A stretch of 64,000 bases of DNA from assembly GCA_963969595.1 (NCBI GenBank), contig OZ018412.1:16618501-16682500 (forward strand). The letters are read 5' to 3'. The notes under the pieces were generated by a model. That model did not search any database. It worked only from the letters and a program-made list of their open reading frames with translations, and was not told where the DNA came from. The translations under genes were made by a program, and so were the position numbers. Below, piece by piece: positions 35,019-43,996 of this stretch (the stretch's first letter is position 1; each line of letters starts with the position of its first letter). The DNA comes from Neckera pumila. Taxonomy: Eukaryota; Streptophyta; Bryopsida; Hypnales; Neckeraceae.

Positions 35019-35752
35019 ATGGACAACCCCAGATGGCCATACTTTGATCCTGATTACAAGACCGCGTGCTCCACCTTCAACCCTCCAAGGTATGTTGAAC
35101 TCTTCACATTGTAGCCTTTTCACTAAGTTTATTTTGTTCTCTGTTTTTATATTTGTAACCGAAACTTCATCTGACTAGTGCTTTTTGATATGTCAGGGTG
35201 ACGATTGAGAATGATACATAAAAAACAACGCCACCGTTGTGAAGGTGCACAGTACGAACAGACACGGTATTATTTGAGTGTCGTCCAAGTTCTCACTGAC
35301 CTCAATTTGTCGATTACGATATCCGACATCTCTCTGACGGCGGCTGGTTTATGGATGGTAAGTTTAGGCCTGAAACTTAATAACGTATAACTGTTTTAGA
35401 CTTACTTCTGCAACATACAGAGTGATTTTACACTGACGTTCTGCAATTTGTGCTTTTGCAGTATTTTATGTTGTGGATCAAGAGGGACGCAAAATTTAGC
35501 GACCAAGATACCATTGAATACATTCAGAAGGTATTTTAATATTTTCTGTTTTTGATGTTGCTCGATATGTTTTTCCATGTGTTTGTAGTTTCCTCTTATT
35601 TTAGAAATCGGAAATGTGACTACTGTTGTAACTGTCTGGTTTGGGATGGTTGTGTTGCAGTCATTGGGATACAAAACGAAGAGAGAGAAGTCGTCCGCTG
35701 ATTTGCTGCGTAGCTCGACGGGGCTGATTTTCTTAGTGTATAGATTTGCTGC
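35019..35752 (+). pseudogene. 5' fragment of an ACR-type ACT-domain protein gene
   Basis: Exon-like pieces 35019-35089, 35197-35357, 35462-35530 and 35661-35752 have GT-AG borders and compatible phases. They read as the N-terminus and first ACT domain of plant ACR proteins: YFDPDY, NATVVKVHSTNRHGI, VVQVLTDLNLSI, DGGWFMD, FYVVDQEGRKI, DTIEYIQK, then LRSSTGLI. ACR proteins are soluble amino-acid-sensing proteins with four ACT repeats. The frame is lost at about 35219 (TAA), 35267, 35331 and 35499, in each case by a one- or two-base change. Everything after the first ACT domain is missing; the homology stops where the hairpin at 35753 begins. Splice sites outliving the reading frame indicates decay of a real gene copy, not a processed copy. 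Confidence 0.75.
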
Positions 35753-35833
35753 GTCTAAAGATGCTGACGCCCCCCCGCTCCCGGCGTTCCCGGCGTGGCG
35801 TTCCCAATATTGGGAGCGTCAGCATCTTTAGAC
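35753..35833. repeat. 81-bp GC-rich hairpin (foldback)
   Basis: An 18-bp perfect inverted repeat, GTCTAAAGATGCTGACGC at 35753-35770 and its complement at 35816-35833, encloses a loop with a C7 run and GGCGTTCCC repeats. A second pair (GCTCCC with GGGAGC) extends the stem past a bulge. It sits exactly at the end of the ACR relic and about 60 bp from the tRNA gene. Confidence 0.85.
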
Positions 35834-35842
35834 AGGGCCCAT

Positions 35843-35850
35843 AAAAAAAA
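35843..35850 (-). terminator. Pol III terminator of tRNA-iMet
   Basis: A run of eight T on the minus strand, 44 bases after the tRNA 3' end. A run of this kind stops RNA polymerase III. Confidence 0.6.
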
Positions 35851-35894
35851 GCAACAAAAGAAGAAGGTGCCCCTAGAAGCTCATGTCTCTGTGT

Positions 35895-35966
35895 TATCAG
35901 AGCGAGGTTTCGATCCTCGGACCTGTGGGTTATGGGCCCACCACGCTTCCGCTGCGCCACTCTGAT
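35895..35966 (-). tRNA. tRNA-iMet: Initiator tRNA-Met (anticodon CAT)
   Basis: 72 nt on the minus strand. Acceptor stem ATCAGAG pairs with CTCTGAT, with an A discriminator. The A-box region is TGGCGCAGCGG. The anticodon arm has the initiator hallmark of three G-C pairs beside a CAT anticodon (GGGCCCATAACCC). The T arm is CGAGGATCGAAACCTCG, with ATCG in place of the elongator TTCG loop. All stems pair perfectly, so the gene should be functional. Its 5' flank is repeated at 30241 and 44496. Confidence 0.92.
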
Positions 35967-35975
35967 GCGCTGGGG

Positions 35976-36060
35976 ACACCAGATACAAAGAGATGTCCGA
36001 ATTTACTACTTATAGAGGATACGATTAGAAAACCCAATCGATATGGCATAATTCAGATGT
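35976..36060 (-). repeat. Conserved upstream flank of tRNA-iMet
   Basis: Shared with 30241-30385 and in part with 44496-44605 (GGATACGATT, AAAACCCAATCGATATGG). This shows that the locus was copied with its flank. Confidence 0.65.
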
Positions 36061-37394
36061 GGCTTTTGCTAATGTGGTGCTGGGGATACCCGGTGATAAA
36101 TATTGAAAGAATTTAATATTCATAAAGCTTCCAAATTGAAAACCCTCTAAGGTAAACCAGCCTAAAGCCGCCAGCTTCCTATTTCCGCCATCCTAGTTTT
36201 GGCCCCATTTCTGTCACTACACTCATCCAACTCCACTCACTTTCCTGACAAAATCAGAGCATTGATATCACCAAGACTAATGTGTCAATTTATCATTGGT
36301 CCATACTTACATGCTAATAGATACATGGAAGGGTGGTTATGGGTTGTTGGTATGATGTTTATGACTCCAGTCTACAAGTGGTTTTGTAATTTCAGGGTTG
36401 ACACTTCAAAAATTCACAGAAATTACAATTTTGATTGAAAAATTATAATTCCACTTGGGTTTGATTCGCGAAACAAGCACACACCTCTGAAAAATACATG
36501 CCCTTCTTAGAATTGGCCCCAATATACTCAGATTGCAAATCAGGGTGGTAATAGGCTTGTCTACCTTAGATGCTATGACTGCGATTGCATGCTGATTAGA
36601 ACAATGTGCTTGCGCAACTCTTTTTTTAATTCTTATATGCCTCCTATGACCAAGTAGTCACCAAAATGTTCCAATTATTGAATCTGAATAGGTGCATTCT
36701 TTGTTAGTATCGTATATAGGACGTTAAATCCCCCCATCCTTTGTGGGCCCGGCTGTCAAGAAGTTGGGTTGTCAAGATGGTGCCCAGCCAAGCGCGCGGG
36801 TAGCGTTGTGGAAAGTGTAGAACATAATATTGCAAAACACGAAAATGTAAGACATGACGTCTCGACGTCCAGCGGCGGGTTAGGTTTTTGGGTTTAGATA
36901 AATCATATTGTTTGTAAACCCTCCTACCACTCTATATGTATATAACGCCTTGTCTTTTGAATTCCAAATACAAAGCATGAATGGATGGAGAAGCAAAGTG
37001 AGATAGATGTTCATTTCAAATGGACAATTTAATGTCTTGCAAAGAAAAAAAAATTCAAAAAACTTTTTCAAGTTCTACTAAAACAAGATTTTTGGGGCAC
37101 AATTCAAATACTAGTAGGAAATTCAGCGTCTACAGTGACAGGAAAATGTTGATTTGGTTTGTTAATTTCTATGTTGATTTAGACGTGTTGACCCGGACGC
37201 TGCATAGCAAAAAAGTGTTGATTTGGACAAGAAATTGAATACTTTTTTGTTAAACCAAACGAAAAAATGTTACATGGCAACAAAAACATGTTGATTTGGC
37301 AACAGAAAAAATGTTCAATTTTCACCAATTAAAATTAAAAAATTCTATTCTAAAAAATCAAATTTCTGGCCCAATGTGGGGCTGCCACATAGCA

Positions 37395-37490
37395 CCTCAC
37401 CACGTGGCAACCTTGCTTGCATGGCGAGGCGCCACATAGACAGCCTACCACGTGGCAAGGCTACCTAGGCGGCCTTGCCACGTAGGCGGT
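37395..37490. promoter_or_regulatory. Cluster of CACGTGG (G-box-like) words
   Basis: CCACGTGGCA occurs twice and GCCACGTAGG once within about 85 bp, in a GC-rich patch inside the F element. The core matches the plant bZIP/bHLH G-box. No gene lies nearby, so a regulatory role is only possible. Confidence 0.35.
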
Positions 37491-37632
37491 GTGGCCCTCG
37501 GGGCTAAACTCAGGACCTTGGAGGTTAAACTCCAAGGTCTTAAACCATTAGATCACAAATGCAATTGCATGTGCAAAAGGGCAAATGGTTCTTATTTAAT
37601 TAGTTTCTCATTTTCTTTGTATTTGTCATGTG

Positions 37633-37991
37633 AAGTCAGCAGACTTCAGGGGCCGTTTTGACATAGTAAACTAACTTATTTTCTTAAACTTTCAACTAAG
37701 AAAAGTTAGGAAATGAAGGTACCTTTCACCTTCAAAAAACCGTTTGCAATTTGGAGTCTTTAATAAAAAGATATGGACAAAATTCAGAGAGGGTGTTTAA
37801 AAGTGTTAAAAAAAATTGGCCATTCCAACCCCTCTCTGAATTTTGTCCATAACTTTTTAATTAAGACTCCAAATTGCAAACGGATTTTTGGAGGTGAAAA
37901 TTACTTTCATTTCCCAACTTTTCTTAGTTGAAACTCTTAAAAAAGAAATTAATTTAATATGTCAAAACGGCCCCTGAAGTTTGCTGACTTT
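37633..37991. mobile_element. Hairpin element, family H, copy 2
   Basis: About 358 bp. The ends read AAGTCAGCAGACTTCAGGGG and, inward from the right, AAGTCAGCAAACTTCAGGGG, followed by CCGTTTTGACATA in both. Arms of about 170 bp pair with few mismatches around a short loop near 37810. Confidence 0.8.
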
Positions 37992-38643
37992 CAAAACCAC
38001 CGACTTGTGAATATTTAAGCTTTTAAATTCTTTTTTACCTACATGTTATTTCCTTGAAGCATGAAAATGAAGTTTTTAAAATAGTTTTGAGTATATATTT
38101 CCAACATGTTTTTTCAATATGTAAAGGAAGGTTGAAAGTTCTACATTTGAAGAACACATTTTGGGTAAATAGTTTGAAAGATAAAACCTAACCATTTGTA
38201 ACAAAAAACATTTACTTTAAAATTTTCACACCATATGTGCCCAAAAAATAACACTTTTCATAAAAATAAACATTTCAATTTGATTTTCTAAATTTATTTT
38301 TATATCAAAAGCTTTGAAGTATTCAATTTTGATAAATGAGATGGAAATTATAAAGATTTTAAATTTATTGGTAGTTCTAAAATAAAGTGTAATTTTTTTT
38401 TGGTACTCAATTTCAAATACCGTTAAAGAAGACATAAAAACATTGGATGTACATGATTCATTACAACATTACAAATTATTCATGATGGAAATGGACATTT
38501 CTGAAATATATAAGTAAATTTTAAAGAACTTTGAACTTTAAATCATAACAATGAACCCTTTGAAGATGTTAATCCTTTAATGAAAAGTTATAAACAAAAT
38601 GGAGATAGGTATTAGAATTTTTTCTTTTAATAAATTAAGGAAA

Positions 38644-38978
38644 CTTTGGAGGTTATTTTGGCATAGTACAAGAACTTTTTTGAAAACTTTTTTAACAAAT
38701 AAGAGTTGGTAATTCAAACAAGACTTCATCTCCAATAATCCATTTGAAGTTTTGATCCTCCAATCAAAAGTTATGGATAAAATTCAGAGAGAGGTTGGGA
38801 ATTTATTACTTTTGACATTTTTGAACATGCTCTCTAAATTTTGTCCATAACTTTTGATTGGAGGATCAAAACTTCAAATGGATTATTGGAGATGAAGTCT
38901 TGTTTGAATTACCAACTCTTATTAGTTAAAAATGTTTTCAAAAAAGTTGTTTTACTATGCCAAAATGGCCTCCAAAGT
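38644..38978. mobile_element. Hairpin element, family H, copy 3 (nearly perfect)
   Basis: 335 bp. The arms start CTTTGGAGG and GGCATAGTA and match over about 150 bp with roughly ten differences. The open frame on the plus strand follows the right arm and is not a gene. A half copy follows at about 38990-39160. Confidence 0.8.
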
Positions 38979-39436
38979 CTACTGAATTTTAAGGAAAAAA
39001 ATTTCAACACTTCTCTGAATTTTGGTTATAACTTTTGATTGAACAATTGAGATCTCAAACGGATTGTTGGAGATGAAAGTTCGTTTAATTCCACAACTTT
39101 TTTTAATTCAAATTTTTTTGATAAAATTTCATTTGTTATGCGCAAAGTACTTCCAAATTCTGCTGACTTTAATGGACATCGAATTGTACGTGAATACTTA
39201 ATTTAAAAGAAAACCAAATTGTACAAATAAGATTCCAAAAGATTCCAAAAGTTCCCAAAAGATTCCAAAAATGTTCAACAAAAATCTGTTGATTTCGTCA
39301 CTGCACTGTCCAAATGAACAAAACAAATGTCACCATTAACAAAAAACTGTAAAAACGGACATTGTAGTACCTAAATCAACAAAAGTATGTTGATTTTCTG
39401 TTCATTTGGACGTCATTTTCTAGTAGTGAAACAACA

Positions 39437-39624
39437 TATTTCAAAGTGCATGAGGGACGCATAAAGTTCCATCCACGTCCATCTCTAACCTTATACTTCA
39501 TGAAAATTTCATCATTATATAGGTCCTTCATAGAATGGGCACTTCAACTTTTTTTAAATTATGAAAAGTTTCATTTGGAGGGCCTCCTTGTTGCTTATGT
39601 GTCCCTCATGCACTTTGAAATATA
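39437..39624. mobile_element. 188-bp MITE-like inverted repeat
   Basis: Left TATTTCAAAGTGCATGAGGG pairs with CCCTCATGCACTTTGAAATA on the right. There is no coding content. Confidence 0.7.
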
Positions 39625-40023
39625 TTGTTTGAATTGCGCCCCAAAATCTTAATATAATAGAACTTGAAAAAAAAAATTCAATTTTTTTTCTTTGCAGGAC
39701 GTTAAATTGTCCATTTGAAATGGACATCTATCTCACTTTGTTTTTCCATCCATTCATGATTTGTGTTTGGAATTCAAAAGACAAGGCTTTATATACATAT
39801 GGGGTGGTAGGAGGGTTTACAAATAATATGGTTTATCTAAATTCAAAAACCTAACCCACCGCCCTAAACCCTGACCCGCTGCTGGACGTCGGGATGTCGT
39901 GTTCTGCATTTTTGTGTTCTGCACTTTCCGCCGCACTACCCGCGCGCTTGGTTGGATGCCGTCCTGACAGCCCGTCTTTCTGGCAGTCATGCCCACAAAA
40001 GACGAGGGGATTTAACGTCCTGC

Positions 40024-40798
40024 GTATTGTACCGTACCATGACAGTGAAGTCATTCATTAAAAACTTTTGGTCCTCATGGTCAATAGAAACTATTCTTGG
40101 TGTACCTTATGTGAAACGTAGAAATAGTCAATAGGTATCTCTAAATGTGCCACTAAACCCTAAACTGCCATCTCCACTTTGTGTGCATCTCCAAAATCAA
40201 TTATGTAACTATGTCGAAGGAATTGTTTTAGAATCAAAATTTACTCTTTCATAACTTTTGCATACGATATCCAAGTCACGTTCTTTGGTGCATTAGAACT
40301 TGCATTTTCTTGCCAATAAAGAAATATAAAAATTTAACCAAATTTTGTTCCTTCATAACTTTTGCATACAATATTTCTAAATGTCATGTTTTTTTGGTGC
40401 ATTTGAACCTCTTTTCACTTGCCAATATGAAAATATGAAAATTCAACAAGTCTAATAATAATAAATAGGCACAAAAACAAGAAGTGGCGGTTTGAGGGAT
40501 ACCTACCTTAATTCCTAAATGCCAAAGGTATCAAATTTTGGTGTTGACAAAATCTTTGAAGTTAAATAAAACTATACCAAGTTATTATTTTTAGTAATTT
40601 ATATTTTTGAAAAATTCTTTTTGAAGTCTATTTCTAGCATTAACAATCTGATTTTCAAAATGAATGATTATGATTTTTCAACTTCAAGATTTTATGCAAG
40701 GGTTTCCATTGCAAATCTTGATTTTCTTGTCTTGAGAGTTCTTAGAATGAGCCTCAAATACACTAGAACTTGGAGAAAAAATCACATTAGAAATTCGT
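40024..40798. other. Gene-free stretch
   Basis: A phrase like CATAACTTTTGCATACGATAT recurs about 100 bp apart (40250 and 40355). No gene is seen. Confidence 0.5.
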
Positions 40799-41058
40799 TT
40801 AATCCCTAAAGGACCAACATGCGTTTTTTGGTTACATAGAAATTTTAGGCAGGTATGTGTGACTTAGAGATTTTCATATCTTTTTGGCCCAAACTTTAAT
40901 AGAAGGTGGAAACGAGGAATATCTTTCATATGCACAACGTTTCATGACATTTGGGAAATACAAGTCAAAAGTTATAGCGTAATATGTTATTTCTTTTCGT
41001 AACTGAGCAGTCCGGGTAGATAAAAACAAACATTTTATTTATAAACAAAAATTGCACT
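40799..41058 (-). mobile_element. Terminal fragment of a TTAA-type element, subfamily A
   Basis: TTAATCCCTAAAGGACCAAC and the next 240 bases are the reverse complement of the right end of the 9957 element (to about 10560). The rest is missing; the element at 41059 starts immediately after it. Confidence 0.65.
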
Positions 41059-42472
41059 TTAACCCCTAAAGGTCGGAGATTATGTTTTCACCAAAAGCAC
41101 TCCAAAACTGCGCTTTTTAGTACAAGTATCAAATTTTAGAAAATAAACTTTGTTGGACACATGTAATTGTAGGATCTTATAGTAAACTTGTTTGAAAGTA
41201 TGTAGAAAAAATTCAGAATTTTCCACCTTGTAGATTGCAAGATATTAGCATTTGAATTGACAAAAATCTTTTTTTTGGCCTTGCGAAAAAATCAGGCAGC
41301 TGCACTTCACAAGATCACATTTACATGAAAAAATATCCAAAATGGTACTTACTCTTTGGATTCATTCTTCAAAGCAAGTCGGCTATCATACTACTAGAAT
41401 CACAACAACCTCTACAATATCACAATTTAATTTTGAATAATATTATAGAAATTCAATTGCTTTTGTAATAGCCATAGGATACTTTCTACTATATATTATG
41501 TATTATTTTTGTGAAATATTTGAAAATCAAATGGATACTTCTAAAAAAATTTCAAAGAAACTTTTCAAACAACAAAACTATAGATAAATTCCACGTCCTT
41601 TTAAAATGTGATATTAGAGAATAAAGAAGCACCAACTGCTAGCATTGCTCTACATATTCAAATGTGAAGATTCCACTTACATTGTTCACTTGATTAATTT
41701 ATTCTTATTGCAACGTTTTCATCTTTGCAAAGGTTATTTTGTAAAAATTATGATATAAAGATTTTCTTTAATTACTTTATATTGCACTATATAAATTTTT
41801 TCAAAGAATATTGTATGAGGATGTCAATATTTTCATTAAAAGATTATACATACTTTGTTTATCTACATTCTATCACATGAAAAATTGATGAAAGTAATAT
41901 ATTTAAGGCGTAGCAAAGCAAGAGCCAATCGCTAGTATGCTTAAAAAATTTCAGATCATTTGGAATTGTACAACAAATAGGAAAAACTAGGTTGTAGAAA
42001 GAAGTAGAGAATGATTCAAAACACAAAATTGTTAAGAATTTAATTATGGAATTGAGAAATGTCAATCCCAACGGTTGTAATGTTGCAATAAACAATATAC
42101 ATCCTACAGGGAATCCATAATTGCCCGCAAACTAGAGCACCTCATAATTTTCATCTCATAAATCAAGATGGAGTAATTCAAAGCTTTACAGGTATATATA
42201 AATCTAGAGAATAAATTTCAAGTTTTTATTTTCTTAAAAAGTGATTTTTCAGAAAAATTTTGAGCTACTCGCCGATCATTGAAAATGATATATTATCCAA
42301 TAACTTTTTAACCATGTAGTCAAAAGTTTTGAAAATTGTTGGGCCTTAAAGCTACTCCTTGGACACACGTTGTGTGAATTTTTCAAAGAATAAAAATAAA
42401 ATTTCCATTTGTAGTGAGCTGCCCGAAATTTCTATGTTGCCAAAAAACGCCGTTTGATCCTTTAGGGGTTAA
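41059..42472 (+). mobile_element. TTAA-type element, subfamily A, carrying a Helitron-like insert
   Basis: TTAACCCCTAAAGG lies at the left (41059) and its exact complement, ending in TTAA at 42469-42472, at the right. It is 1414 bp long, of which 550 bp is the insert at 41386-41935. Without the insert it is about 864 bp, matching the 858-bp copy at 9957. Non-coding. Confidence 0.8.
41386..41935 (+). mobile_element. Helitron-like non-autonomous element, copy 2
   Basis: 550 bp from TCATACTACTAG to GCCAATCGCTAG, between A (41385) and T (41936). The uninterrupted host sequence GGCTACATGCTTG occurs at the same place in the elements at 9957 and 26238. Confidence 0.75.
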
Positions 42473-42479
42473 AAAGGGC

Positions 42480-42625
42480 TTCAAAATTCAAAATTTCAAG
42501 GACAATAGGAGTGCACCAAATTTTGACTATAGTGCAAAACAAGCCTTAAAAATATTATTTTCAGCCTTATTCCTGAACATTTTGTCTAACTGGAAAATCA
42601 TTTTGGGACTGAGGGAGTATCTCTA
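42480..42625 (-). mobile_element. Stowaway-like element copy
   Basis: The reverse complement starts TACTCCCTCAGTCCCAAAA. Internal phrases (AATTTGGTGCACTCCTA) match 22905-23035. Confidence 0.5.
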
Positions 42626-43555
42626 TGGTTCAAATTCACAACAAAAGTAGAAAATATTATTGAGTGCCCAAAATACGCTCCAAGGGTGATCACTGGATAA
42701 AGCATCTATTTTATTAAAAATCCCACAATAAAATCAAGATGAAAAAATTATTATTTTTCCATCCTATAGCCCTTCATGAAACCATCCATAGGTCACAGAA
42801 CGTCCTCAATGTTGTTTCCAAGTTGATGAGGGATTGAATTTAATTACAGTAGAATTATCCCTAGTGGAGTTCTAATTAAAAAAATTGCTAATTTGCCAAT
42901 TTCTCATTTGTTTTTCAGTACTAGCACCTATTACATTATAAAATTGGATTAAAATTCCCACTCAAAGAAATAAGGTAGGGCCATCCATAACCGACCACAT
43001 AAGGAACTCTAACATGATCTGGAGTAGTGAAGGCAAAACAAATATTTTTTAGAGGTACATAATTAGAAATGAACAAGATTGCAAAAAAATTGATAATTTT
43101 ATTGCTTGAACTAAGATTACTATGAATTTTGGTAGGCAAAAAGTGTTCCAGGTCCATGGCCAATGTCTAAACTCTTCCAACTCCAATCATTCAAGAACTT
43201 TTTTCCTAACCATTATTTCCTACTTTCTTTCTCACATTGTCGGACATGTTTCATGTATTTATTAGTTCTAACCTCAAAAAGGAAAAAAGAATACATTCTA
43301 AGCTTGGTCAAATATATGTGCACCTATAGGTCGGGAATGGGTCACTGGCCAGGAATGGGTCACTGATCAGGAATGGGTCACTGGTCAAGAATGGGTCATT
43401 GGTCGGTAATGGGTCATTGGTCGGGAATGGGTGGCTCTACCTTATATCATTTTCCAACCTTGGGATTAAGTTTATTATTTATAAGTCAATGTATCGCAAA
43501 TATAAATTTAAAAAAATGCAAAAAAGGTGTCCCGTATTATTATCAGTGTGAGGTT
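42610..43555 (+). repeat. ~1-kb dispersed repeat, copy 2
   Basis: Matches 28862-29845 in the same order. Its tail (43535-43570) keeps only a stump of the tRNA-like end, ATCAGTGTGAGGTTGCAATC. Confidence 0.65.
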
Positions 43556-43996
43556 GCAATCCTCGGTCCTATAGTGTCTTGTGGTGTCTCGTAAAAAAGG
43601 TGTCCCGTATTATTCTCAACCAGTGACCCATTTCTAACCTATAGGTGCACGTATTTTTGACCAAGCTTAGAATGTTTTTTTTTCTCCTTTCCAAGGGTGG
43701 AACTAATAAATATATGACACATGTCCCAAGTTGTGAGAAAGAAAGTTGAAAATAATGATTAGAGAAAAAGTTATTGAAAGATCGGAATTGGAAAAGTCTA
43801 GATGTTGGCTATGGGTCCGGTGCACTTTTTGCCTTTCAAAATTCATAGTAAATTTAATTCAAGTGATAAAATTACCAAAGTTTTTGCAATCCTTGTCATT
43901 TCTATTGATGTACCTCTGAAAAATATTTGTTTTGCCTTCGCTACTCCAGAACATGTTGAAATTCCTTATTCAGTCGATTATGGGTGGCTCTACCTT
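42972..43996. mobile_element. Foldback element, family E (~1 kb palindrome)
   Basis: The ends read AAGGTAGGGCCATCCATAA and, inward from the right, AAGGTAGAGCCACCCATAA. Arms of about 390 bp pair at GGCAAAACAAATATTT, ATTACTATGAATTTTGG and GGTGCACCTATAGG-type words. The centre holds the 18-bp minisatellite and a tRNA-like stump. A half copy lies at 29205-29690 and a small diverged copy at 59357-59746. Confidence 0.75.
43331..43434. repeat. 18-bp minisatellite, six copies
   Basis: AATGGGTCACTGGTCAGG-type units start at 43336, 43354, 43372, 43390, 43408 and 43426, exactly 18 apart. The homologous place at about 29710 has only two, so the tract expanded here. Confidence 0.95.

Larger units (their letters stand above)
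36717..40023. mobile_element. 3.3-kb foldback element with ~380-bp inverted ends (family F)
   Basis: Left arm 36717 to about 37110 is the inverted copy of about 39625-40023. Both ends read GGACGTTAAATCCCC inward. Shared landmarks are CCACCGC/GCGGGTTAGG, CCTCCTACCAC and CATGAATGGATGGA. The flanks (TCGTATATA and TGCGTATTG) may be a decayed target duplication. The interior has no transposase but holds two or three family H hairpins and a small MITE. Long inverted ends without genes suggest a non-autonomous MULE-like or Foldback element; the class is not settled. Confidence 0.7.

Noticed and set aside
35895..35930. ATCAGAGCGAGG-type sequence as the primer-binding site of an LTR retrotransposon
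   Set aside because: Complementarity runs through the full 72-nt tRNA with all stems intact, and no LTR pair flanks it. It is a tRNA gene.
37401..37490. Part of a gene promoter
   Set aside because: No coding sequence follows within several kilobases, and the patch lies inside a mobile element.
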